Source: CAZXNF01 sp050741255 (GTDB lineage Bacteria > Pseudomonadota > Gammaproteobacteria > Burkholderiales > SG8-41). Taken from it: a DNA stretch of 7,000 bases. The stretch is taken from positions 1 through 7,000 of the forward strand of contig JBOIEQ010000196.1 of assembly GCA_050741255.1 (NCBI GenBank). Reading direction: 5' to 3'. The notes under the pieces were generated by a model, which was not told where the DNA came from, searched no databases, and saw only the letters and a program-made list of their open reading frames with translations. Both the position numbers and the translations under genes were made by a program. Of this stretch, positions 1 to 5,703 are shown one piece after another; positions within the stretch are counted from its first letter, which is position 1; each line of letters opens with the position of its first letter.

Positions 1-64
1 GGAAAGGCATTCAGATTTTGCAGTTCTTGGCGCCTCGGCGTCTTGGCGGCGAATAATGCCTTTC
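1..64. repeat. Intergenic repeat-like element: 10-bp inverted repeat framing three 8-base units
   Basis: A perfect 10-bp inverted repeat, GAAAGGCATT at 2-11 and AATGCCTTTC at 55-64, encloses 43 bases. Inside are three consecutive 8-base units at 26-33, 34-41 and 42-49 (CTTGGCGC, CTCGGCGT, CTTGGCGG), consensus CTTGGCGN. It lies 31 bases beyond the stop codon of the last gene of the minus-strand operon. The layout resembles short dispersed intergenic repeats (REP or MITE-like), and transcripts from the operon could fold it into a long-stem hairpin. There is no U-tract, so it is not a classical intrinsic terminator. It sits at the window edge, so its full extent is unknown. The element's dispersed nature is inference; the symmetry and periodicity are read directly. 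Confidence 0.5.
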
Positions 65-95
65 ATTGCGTCCGCGGCCAATGCTTCAGGATTGT

Positions 96-1148
96 TCAAA
101 GGGCGGCGACGATGGCGTCGCCCATCTGCGAGGTGCTGGCCTTCCCGCCCAGGTCGGGCGTCAGGGATTTCGCTTCCGAGATCACTTTATCCACCGCCCG
201 CGCGATCAGGTCCGCGGACTTGACCGCTGTCTTGTCGCCCCGCTTGCGGCCCAGCCATTCGAGCAGCATCTGGCCGGACATGATCATCGAATACGGATTG
301 GCGATGCCTTTGCCCGCGATGTCGGGCGCCGAGCCGTGCGTGGCCTGCGCCATCGCCTGCTCCTCGCCGATGCACAGACCCGGCGCCAGGCCCAAGCCGC
401 CGACAAGACCGGCCCCTTCGTCGGTCAGGATGTCCCCAAACTGGTTCGTGGTGACCACCACATCGAAGCGCTGCGGCGCCATGACGAGTTTCATCGCCAT
501 GCCGTCCACCAGCACCTCTTCCAGCGTGCAGTCCGGAAATTCCAGTGCGACCTTGCGGCATTCCTCGGCGAACATGCCGCAGACCAGCCGGAACACAGGC
601 TCCTTGTGCACCGCCGTGACAAGCTTGCGCGGACGCGTGCGCGCGATCTCGAAGGCGGCGCGGGCAACGCGGTTGGCGCCCTTGCGCGTCACGACCCGCA
701 TGCCGATGGAAATCTCGTCGTTGGGCCGGAACTCGCCGGTGCCCGCGAACACCACGCTGCCGGACTGCATGCCCTCGGTCACCTCGCGCAGGAACACGAT
801 GTCCACGTCCTTGTGCACCGAGGGAATGTTGGGATACGACTTCACCGGTTTCACGCTCGCGTAGAGCTCGAAGCGCTTGCGCAGCGGCGGGTTGATCCAG
901 GTCGGGTCGTTGCGCGGATAGGCGTTGTGCCCGATCGGGCCCTGCAGCCAGCCGTCCACGGTCTTCAGGCCGTCGAGCAGCACCTGCGGCATGGTGTGGC
1001 CGGTGGCCTCGTGCCCCTTGCGCCCGACGGGCAGCGGCACCCAGTCGATGGCCAGGCCGGTTTTCGCGGCCGCCGCCTTCATCACCTTGACGGTTTCCGG
1101 CACGACCTCCAGGCCGATGTCGTCGCCTTCCAGAATTCCGATCTTCAA
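96..1148 (-). CDS. Isocitrate/isopropylmalate dehydrogenase family protein (LeuB/tartrate dehydrogenase-like)
   Basis: 350-residue protein, the normal length for bacterial isopropylmalate or tartrate dehydrogenases, which oxidise a 2-hydroxy diacid with NAD+ and decarboxylate it in the cytoplasm. Visible family features: N-terminal GDDIGLE (8-14; usually GDGIGPE), substrate Arg segment LRKRFELYASVKP (89-101), REVTEGMQSG (121-130), catalytic Lys in VHKEP (K182), metal-binding D215 and FGDILTDE (D239, D243), and dinucleotide loop HGSAPDIAGKGIANP (271-285). D276 in SAPD predicts NAD rather than NADP. Odd points: the usual Tyr of REx-T-x-G-x-Y-x-G is Gln128, and the second substrate Arg (NLRP in LeuB) is Lys100. 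The start is TTG at 1148, chosen because AAGGGAG lies 8 bases upstream and the protein begins KIGILEGDD like its relatives. It is the last gene of the operon, 13 bases after the GST gene. The family is secure; the substrate is unknown, and a branched malate or isocitrate analogue is likely. Confidence 0.9.
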   Translation of the reverse strand: MKIGILEGDDIGLEVVPETVKVMKAAAAKTGLAIDWVPLPVGRKGHEATGHTMPQVLLDGLKTVDGWLQGPIGHNAYPRNDPTWINPPLRKRFELYASVKPVKSYPNIPSVHKDVDIVFLREVTEGMQSGSVVFAGTGEFRPNDEISIGMRVVTRKGANRVARAAFEIARTRPRKLVTAVHKEPVFRLVCGMFAEECRKVALEFPDCTLEEVLVDGMAMKLVMAPQRFDVVVTTNQFGDILTDEGAGLVGGLGLAPGLCIGEEQAMAQATHGSAPDIAGKGIANPYSMIMSGQMLLEWLGRKRGDKTAVKSADLIARAVDKVISEAKSLTPDLGGKASTSQMGDAIVAAL

Positions 1149-1156
1149 ACGCGAGG

Positions 1157-1163
1157 CTCCCTT
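1157..1163 (-). promoter_or_regulatory. Shine-Dalgarno AAGGGAG deciding a TTG start
   Basis: On the minus strand AAGGGAG lies 8 bases before the TTG codon at 1148-1146. It shares its AA with the TAA stop codon of the upstream GST gene (1164-1162). The strong site with good spacing supports the non-ATG start and suggests that ribosomes ending on the GST gene can reinitiate here. Confidence 0.6.
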
Positions 1164-1752
1164 AATCCAGCTTGATCCAGCCCGGCAGCGCTTCGCAGCG
1201 CGCGAGCCATGCGGCGACCTTCGGATACGCGGCCGTGGCGAAACCGGCGTCGGGCGCGCGCTTCACATAAGGATAGACGGAAATATCCGCGACCGTCGGC
1301 CGGCCCACCGCCAGCCAGTCATGCGCCGCCAGGTGTGCTTCCAGCATATCCATCGCGCGGCGCGCGTGGGGTTCGTATTCCTCGAACAACGCGGCAGCCT
1401 TCATGCCCTTCTTCGCGCCGCGCGCCCACTGCAGGCCGAACTGCACCTCGTCCTGCGCGAAAGCCATCCATTGCATCACTTCGGCCATGCCGAGCGGATC
1501 GGTGGGCAGCCATTGCTCGCCGCCGTGCTTGCGCGCGAGATACACGAGATGCGCCGTGGAGTCCCAGAACACCTTGTTCTCGATCTCCATCACCGGCACC
1601 TGGCCGCGCGGATTAAGTTTCAGGAACGCCGGCGACTTGTGTTCCTTGCCGGCCCAGTCCACCGCCTTCTCCTCGCAGGGCACTTTCAGGATCGACAGCA
1701 GCACGCGCACCTTGTGGGCGTTGCCGGAACTCTCGGTCATGTACAGTTTCAT
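1162..1752 (-). CDS. Glutathione S-transferase family protein
   Basis: 196-residue cytosolic GST-fold protein. The N-terminal thioredoxin-like domain (about 1-78) opens MKLYMTESSGNAHKVRVLL, with a Ser-Ser pair (S8/S9) at the position of the catalytic Ser of bacterial GSTs. It also carries the cis-Pro motif NPRGQVPVME (48-56, P53) and the gamma-glutamyl-binding motif DSTAHLVYLA (64-73). The all-alpha C-terminal domain (about 90-196) holds the N-capping box TVADISVYPY (153-162). The ATG at 1752 follows GGAG at 1763-1760, 7 bases upstream. It lies 28 bases after the lyase gene and 13 bases before the dehydrogenase gene, so it is probably co-transcribed. In catabolic operons, proteins of this fold can catalyse glutathione-dependent cis-trans isomerisation (maleylacetoacetate or maleylpyruvate isomerases) or conjugate reactive intermediates. 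Which applies here cannot be told. The family assignment is firm. Confidence 0.92.
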   Translation of the reverse strand: MKLYMTESSGNAHKVRVLLSILKVPCEEKAVDWAGKEHKSPAFLKLNPRGQVPVMEIENKVFWDSTAHLVYLARKHGGEQWLPTDPLGMAEVMQWMAFAQDEVQFGLQWARGAKKGMKAAALFEEYEPHARRAMDMLEAHLAAHDWLAVGRPTVADISVYPYVKRAPDAGFATAAYPKVAAWLARCEALPGWIKLD

Positions 1753-1780
1753 TGCTCTTCTCCGTTCAGTCCGCGCCGCG

Positions 1781-2668
1781 TCACTGCGACCGCAGATACT
1801 TCTTTTCCCAGTCTTCGATGTCGGACAAGCCCAGGACCCCGTTGTATTCCGGCATCGTCAGCATCCGCTCGCGCACAGTCCGGGTATTGCCGTCGCGTTT
1901 GAGTGCGCCCAGGGCTTCGCGGATGCCGAAACCCGCCGCGTAGCGTCCGAGTCCAGGGAAAATCACGATGCGAAATCCCAGCGCCTCGATCTCCGGCACG
2001 GTCAGGCTGCCCAGCGCGCCGCCGCCGTCGACGTTCAGCAGACACGGCGCATCGGCTGCCGCCGTCACGCGCTTCAGATCGTCCAGGATCGTCGCGCTGG
2101 TCTTCAGTTCGACGAACAGCACGTCGGCGCCGGCCTTGCGGAACGCCTGCACGCGCCGGATCGCCTCGTCGAGGCCGTGACCCGCGGCCGCATCGGTCCG
2201 CGCGATGATGACGAAATCGTCGTCCCGCCGCGCCGCGGCGGCCGCCTCGATCTTCGCCACCGCCTCGCCCATCTCGATCACGGGCCGCGAACCCGGCAGG
2301 TGGCCGCAGCGTTTCGGCGCTACCTGGTCTTCCAGATGGATGGCCGCCACGCCGGCGGCCTCGAACTCCCGCACGGTGTGGCGCACGTTGACCACGTTGC
2401 CGTAACCGGTGTCCGCATCGCAGATCAGCGGGATGTCGATGCAGGCCGCGGTGCGATGCGCGTGCTGTGTGAACAGCGTGAGGTCCACGAGTCCCACGTC
2501 GGGGCGCCCGAGCAGCGACGCCGACACGCCGTTGCCGGTCATGTACGCCGCTTCAAAACCCGCCTGCTCCACCAGTCGCGCGCCGTACGCATCGTAGATG
2601 CCCGGCGCCACGATCAGCGGCGCCCGATTGATGCGCGCGCGGAAGCGCTTTCTTACCGAATCCGTCAT
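1781..2668 (-). CDS. Isocitrate lyase/PEP mutase family C-C lyase (methylisocitrate or dimethylmalate lyase-like)
   Basis: 295-residue TIM-barrel protein, the usual length of PrpB, 2,3-dimethylmalate lyase and related enzymes, which cleave 2-hydroxy di- or tricarboxylates to a 2-keto acid plus a carboxylate. Motifs: YMTGNGVSAS (42-51), Mg2+-binding DADTGYG (D84, D86), HLEDQ (E113), and the isocitrate-lyase signature KRCGH (119-123) with catalytic Cys121. IARTDA (155-160) and FVE (E187) follow. The Cys in KRCGH argues for a lyase and against a PEP mutase or phosphonate enzyme. Where PrpB-type enzymes usually read ANMTEFG, this protein has LNVDGGG (211-217), so the substrate pocket differs. The frame is open upstream to 2890, but ATG 2668 is chosen: family homology begins at SVRKRFRARI, and the extra 74 residues would overlap the upstream gene and are low-complexity. 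It sits 65 bases after the enolase-superfamily gene and 28 before the GST gene. It could instead be an oxaloacetate decarboxylase-like member. Confidence 0.9.
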   Translation of the reverse strand: MTDSVRKRFRARINRAPLIVAPGIYDAYGARLVEQAGFEAAYMTGNGVSASLLGRPDVGLVDLTLFTQHAHRTAACIDIPLICDADTGYGNVVNVRHTVREFEAAGVAAIHLEDQVAPKRCGHLPGSRPVIEMGEAVAKIEAAAAARRDDDFVIIARTDAAAGHGLDEAIRRVQAFRKAGADVLFVELKTSATILDDLKRVTAAADAPCLLNVDGGGALGSLTVPEIEALGFRIVIFPGLGRYAAGFGIREALGALKRDGNTRTVRERMLTMPEYNGVLGLSDIEDWEKKYLRSQ

Positions 2669-2697
2669 TGGAGTTTTCCGGTGTTGTTGCTCGTTCG

Positions 2698-2721
2698 CGC
2701 GCGGAACACACGCCCCGCGCG
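2698..2721 (-). other. GC-rich 7-bp inverted repeat in the 65-bp gap between enolase-like and lyase genes
   Basis: CGCGCGG at 2698-2704 pairs with CCGCGCG at 2715-2721 around a 10-base loop. It lies in the longest gap within the operon. There is no following U-run, so termination is unlikely; an mRNA-stability or processing stem is possible. In such GC-rich DNA a 7-bp stem may also arise by chance. Confidence 0.2.
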
Positions 2722-2733
2722 TCCCTGCCGATA

Positions 2734-3849
2734 CTACGCCGCTGCCTTGATCTCGATCGGATACTTCGTGACGCGCGCCTCGTCCAGCGTTAAGCCCAGG
2801 CCCGGGCCGGGCGGCAGCGGCAGACGGCCGCTGGAGAGATCCAGCTTGTGGGTGACGATGTCGTCCGCCGTCTTGAGCGGGCCGACGCATTCGAGGCCGT
2901 CGAGCACGTTGGCCGCGCTGGCGGCGAGCATGATCTCGGCCATGGTGTTGACGCCCAGCCCGAAGCCGTGGCCCACCACGTTGCGGATGCCGGCGGCTTC
3001 CGAGGTGGCGATCATGCGGCGCGTGCCGAGGAAGCCGCCCTGCTTCATCACTTTCACCTTCACGATGTCCGCGGCGTCTGCCCGGATGATGCGGATGAGG
3101 CTCGCATGATCCAGCACGGATTCATCGGCCATGATGGGGATGGACGTCGACTGGCGAACGCGCGCCATGCCGGCGATATCTTCGGCCGGCACGGGCTGCT
3201 CGAACAACTGCAGGTTCACGGGCTCCATGAGCCTGGCCAGCGCGATGGACGTGTCCGCGTCGTAGCCGGCATTGGCGTCGATGCGCAACTGGAAGTCGGG
3301 GCCGACCGCCGCCCGGATGGCCTTCAGGCGCGCCGCATCCGCCTTGATGTCGCCGCCCACCTTGACCTTCGCCGAGCGGAAACCCTTCTTCTGCCAGGCG
3401 AGCGTTTCGGCGGCCGCCTCGTCCGGCGGCAGGATGCCGATCCAGGCGTTGAACAGGAGTTCCTGCTTCACCGCGCCGCCCAGCCACGTATAAACGGGCA
3501 CGCCAGCCTTGCGGGCGGCAATGTCCACGCAGGCCATCTCGATGGCGGCCTTCGAATCGAGAAAGCCATCGACTGCGCGGTCCATGGCCGCCATCAGTTC
3601 GTGGATGTTGGTCGGGTCCATGCCCTTGACCAGCGGGCCAAGGCGCGTCTTGAGCATCTGCAGATGCTCGAGCGGGTCCTCGTGCGAGTAACCCGGTGTC
3701 GGGTCGATGTTGCCGAGGCCAATCGTGCCGTCATCTGCAGTGATGCGGACGGCCGAACTCTTGAGCGCCGTTTTGCTGGTGTAGGCATTCTTGTATTCGC
3801 CCACCAGCGGCATGGCCACGCCGAAGACTTCCACGCGTTCGATTTTCAT
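2734..3849 (-). CDS. Enolase-superfamily enzyme, muconate cycloisomerase subgroup (MR/MLE family)
   Basis: 371 residues, normal for the mandelate racemase/muconate lactonizing enzyme family: an N-terminal capping domain (about 1-125), then a TIM barrel with catalytic groups at strand ends. These enzymes abstract a proton alpha to a carboxylate. Visible residues: KVK at 161-163, metal ligands D191 (RIDANAGYD), E217 (FEQPVP) and D242 (MADESV), and K266 in VKVMKQGG. The spacings D191-E217-D242-K266 (26, 25, 24) equal those of Pseudomonas putida muconate cycloisomerase (D198, E224, D249, K273). The second catalytic group is Lys rather than the His-Asp dyad of mandelate racemase, which places it in the MLE subgroup. 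That subgroup includes cycloisomerases, dipeptide epimerases, N-acylamino acid racemases and o-succinylbenzoate synthase, so the reaction cannot be assigned. ATG 3849 is chosen because homology starts MKIERVEVF and it overlaps the preceding stop as ATGA; the open frame up to 4032 is spurious. The stop is TAG at 2736-2734. Confidence 0.92.
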   Translation of the reverse strand: MKIERVEVFGVAMPLVGEYKNAYTSKTALKSSAVRITADDGTIGLGNIDPTPGYSHEDPLEHLQMLKTRLGPLVKGMDPTNIHELMAAMDRAVDGFLDSKAAIEMACVDIAARKAGVPVYTWLGGAVKQELLFNAWIGILPPDEAAAETLAWQKKGFRSAKVKVGGDIKADAARLKAIRAAVGPDFQLRIDANAGYDADTSIALARLMEPVNLQLFEQPVPAEDIAGMARVRQSTSIPIMADESVLDHASLIRIIRADAADIVKVKVMKQGGFLGTRRMIATSEAAGIRNVVGHGFGLGVNTMAEIMLAASAANVLDGLECVGPLKTADDIVTHKLDLSSGRLPLPPGPGLGLTLDEARVTKYPIEIKAAA

Positions 3850-4349
3850 GCGAGTTTCCAGTTCGGATGTTGTTGGAGAAAGGCCAGCAGTCCGCCGGCG
3901 GCGACGATCGCCTGTACGGCCGGCGGCAGCACCGTAGACTTGAACGCGAGGTCGCGCGCCGGCACCCGCACCGCGCCGCCCGCGGCGTCGATTTCCAGGA
4001 CGTCGCCTTCGGCCACGCGCGCCACATTGCACTCGATCACGGTGAGACCGTTGTTGATCGCATTGCGGAAGAACTGCCGCCCGAACGATGGGGCGACGAT
4101 CGCCGCCACCCCCAGCTCGTGCAGGATGTGCACCGCCTGCTCGCGCGAGGAATTGATGCCGAAATTGCGACCGGCCACAATCACGTCGCCCCCGGCGAAG
4201 CGCGACGGAAAGCCGGGCGCGACCTTCTCGAACGCATGCTGCGCGATGTACGCATTGTCCTTGCCCGGAAGATACTTGCTCGAGCAGTTGACGTCGGTGT
4301 TGACCTCTGCCGGCAGCAGGCGGGCGGCGCCGCGAATGATCGCGTTCAT
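3846..4349 (-). CDS. Aconitase/isopropylmalate dehydratase-family small subunit (LeuD-like)
   Basis: 167-residue swivel-domain subunit, the short LeuD/HacB/DmdB type rather than the roughly 200-residue enterobacterial LeuD. It carries NTD (17-19) and YLPG (26-29), the substrate-recognition loop region. NFGINSSREQAV (62-73) follows, with Ser67, Ser68 and Arg69 at the substrate-carboxylate site, then FFRNAINNGL (93-102). With the large subunit it should form a cytoplasmic 4Fe-4S hydro-lyase that dehydrates and rehydrates a 2-hydroxy diacid or triacid. The usual Gly of FGxGSSRE is Asn66 here. It overlaps the large-subunit gene by 4 bases (4346-4349) and the next gene by 4 bases (3846-3849), so translation is probably coupled on both sides. 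AGGGAAGG at 4361-4354, 4 bases before the ATG, can serve as ribosome binding site. Automated pipelines may call it 3-isopropylmalate dehydratase; the operon suggests a catabolic relative. Confidence 0.92.
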   Translation of the reverse strand: MNAIIRGAARLLPAEVNTDVNCSSKYLPGKDNAYIAQHAFEKVAPGFPSRFAGGDVIVAGRNFGINSSREQAVHILHELGVAAIVAPSFGRQFFRNAINNGLTVIECNVARVAEGDVLEIDAAGGAVRVPARDLAFKSTVLPPAVQAIVAAGGLLAFLQQHPNWKLA

Positions 4350-5650
4350 GCGGCCTTCCCTGTTTCAGGACGCCACAGCCCGCCGACCACTTCCCGCGGG
4401 TCGGTAATGCGGCCGGTCAGTGCCGACGCCGCGACCGTCGCGGAAGACCCTATCCAGATCTCCGATTTCGCATTGCCGAGCCGCCCCTTGAAGTTGCGGT
4501 TGGCACTGGAAATCACGACCTGGTCGTCGCCGGAAATGTAGTGCCCGGTGATGTTCACGCAGGTGCCGCAGCCCGCGGCCTCGAACGAAGCGCCGGCGGC
4601 GGTGAGCGTTTCGATCAGCCCTTCACGCGCTGCCTGCAGGTAGATCTGCCGCGAAGCGGGTGTCACGATCATGCGCACGCCGCGCGCGATCTTGTGGCCC
4701 TTGAGGATGGCGGCGGCCTGCCGGATGTCGTCGAGCCGGCCGTTGGTGCAGGTACCGATCAGTGCTGCATGAATTTTCTGGCCGGCGACTTCGGGCACGC
4801 CGACCACGTCGTCGATCTCGTGCCGGCGCGCGACCTGTGGCGGCAGTGCTGAAGCATCGATCGTGATGCGATCCGCGTACACGGCATCGGCGTCCGCCGT
4901 CACCGGCCGCGGCGTTTGCGCGCCGTGCGCTTTAAGCCACGCCAGTGTTTTCGCGTCCGCTTCGAGAATGGCGGCTTTCGCGCCCAGTTCCGCCGCATGG
5001 TTGGAGAGCGTCATGCGGTCGTCGATCTCCATCGCGGCCACCCCGCTGCCCGTGTATTCCAGCGCGCGGTAGTTCGCGCCTTCCGCGCCGAGCCGGCCCA
5101 ACATGTGCAGCGTCACGTCCTTCGCCCATACCCCTGGCGCGAGCCTGCCGGTCAGTTCGATCCGGATGGATTCCGGCACGCGGAACCACAGCTTGCCGGT
5201 CAGCATGACCGCCGCCACGTCGGTGCCCTCCACGCCCGTGCCGAAGACGTTGAATGCGCCGTAGGTGGTGGAGTGAGTGTCGGTGCCGACCACGAGGTCG
5301 CCGCAGGTGAGATGACCGCCCTCGGGCAGCACCTGGTGGCAGATGCCATCACCGACGTCGTAGATCGGTGTATCCCACTGCTCCGCGAAGGCGCGCATGT
5401 CCGCGTGGGTGTTTGCCGCCTCGATGTTGGGCGGCGGCGAATAGTGATCCAGCACCAGCGCCGTCTTGCGCGCGAACGGCAGCGATTCGACCCCGGTCTT
5501 GCGGATCATCTTCAGCGCATTGCCGGCGCGCGCATCGTGGATCATCGCGAAATCCACCGCGGCCACGACAACGTCGCCGGCGCGCGCGGATTTGCCGCCT
5601 GCGTGCGCGGCCAATATCTTTTCAGCGAGGGTGTATCCCACGAACGGCAT
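4346..5650 (-). CDS. Aconitase/isopropylmalate dehydratase-family large subunit (LeuC-like)
   Basis: 434 residues from ATG 5650, or 431 from GTG 5641; this matches the compact LeuC/HacA/DmdA type of about 420-430 residues. It is the catalytic 4Fe-4S subunit of a hydro-lyase, with the LeuD-like protein as partner. Cluster ligands are C301 in IGTCTNGR and C361 and C364 in GCGTC. Other conserved segments are LDHYSPPPN (68-76), VGTDTHSTTYGAF (121-133), GTGVEGTDVA (137-146) and SSANRNFKGRLGN (381-393). Start choice: GGAGG directly abuts the ATG (spacing 0), but lies 9 bases before GTG 5641, whose product would begin MGYTLAEKILAAHAG, very like typical LeuC N-termini. GTG 5641 is therefore the better start; the outer coordinate is given to cover both. 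It follows the BKACE gene by 53 bases and has its own candidate -10 element. Subfamily substrates include isopropylmalate, homoaconitate, citramalate, mesaconate and dimethylmaleate, and sequence alone does not choose among them. Confidence 0.93.
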   Translation of the reverse strand: MPFVGYTLAEKILAAHAGGKSARAGDVVVAAVDFAMIHDARAGNALKMIRKTGVESLPFARKTALVLDHYSPPPNIEAANTHADMRAFAEQWDTPIYDVGDGICHQVLPEGGHLTCGDLVVGTDTHSTTYGAFNVFGTGVEGTDVAAVMLTGKLWFRVPESIRIELTGRLAPGVWAKDVTLHMLGRLGAEGANYRALEYTGSGVAAMEIDDRMTLSNHAAELGAKAAILEADAKTLAWLKAHGAQTPRPVTADADAVYADRITIDASALPPQVARRHEIDDVVGVPEVAGQKIHAALIGTCTNGRLDDIRQAAAILKGHKIARGVRMIVTPASRQIYLQAAREGLIETLTAAGASFEAAGCGTCVNITGHYISGDDQVVISSANRNFKGRLGNAKSEIWIGSSATVAASALTGRITDPREVVGGLWRPETGKAA

Positions 5651-5655
5651 CCTCC
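5651..5655 (-). promoter_or_regulatory. Shine-Dalgarno GGAGG of the large-subunit gene, favouring GTG start at 5641
   Basis: On the minus strand GGAGG touches the ATG at 5650-5648 with no spacer, which is too close for initiation there. It is 9 bases before the in-frame GTG at 5641-5639, a good distance. The site therefore points to the GTG as the true start. Confidence 0.6.
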
Positions 5656-5667
5656 AGGGGGAGTGCG

Positions 5668-5676
5668 ATTCTAACA
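5668..5676 (-). promoter_or_regulatory. Candidate extended -10 promoter inside the operon, before the hydro-lyase genes
   Basis: The minus strand reads TGTTAGAAT, a TGn extension plus a hexamer matching TATAAT at five of six positions. A transcript starting about 7 bases downstream (near 5661) would have a short leader containing GGAGG and about 19 bases before GTG 5641. No convincing -35 is visible, as is common for extended -10 promoters. It would allow transcription of the LeuCD-to-dehydrogenase block apart from the BKACE gene. Confidence 0.4.
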
Positions 5677-5703
5677 GCCGTGCCTGACCGACAGTCTGCT
5701 GCT

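Noticed and set aside
1..95. CRISPR array or tandem-repeat locus
   Set aside because: The repeated units are only 8 bases, adjacent without spacers and three in number; this fits a small intergenic repeat, not CRISPR.
2698..2721. Intrinsic terminator in the 65-bp gap
   Set aside because: The stem is GC-rich but has no following T-run on either strand, and the genes on both sides appear to form one operon.
2669..2890. 74-codon upstream extension of the lyase gene
   Set aside because: The extension is antisense-like low-complexity sequence overlapping the end of the enolase-like gene; family homology begins at the ATG at 2668.
1403..3109. Long plus-strand open frame (568 codons) antisense to the lyase and GST genes
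   Set aside because: It is an antisense shadow of GC-rich genes, rich in His, Arg and Ala with no recognisable motif, while the minus-strand products have complete enzyme motifs.
3850..4032. 61-codon upstream extension of the enolase-like gene
   Set aside because: It lies in an alternative frame inside the LeuD-like gene and is Arg/Gly-rich; ATG 3849 overlaps the LeuD-like stop as ATGA and matches family N-termini.
2848..4407. Plus-strand open frame of 519 codons opposite the enolase-like and LeuD-like genes
   Set aside because: It has shadow composition (His, Asp, Arg repeats), covers two well-supported minus-strand genes, and has no family motif.
96..5650. A standard leucine biosynthesis (leuCDB) operon
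   Set aside because: leuC, leuD and leuB-like genes are present but interrupted by enolase-like, lyase and GST genes; no leuA is seen, and the LeuB-like protein lacks the catalytic Tyr.
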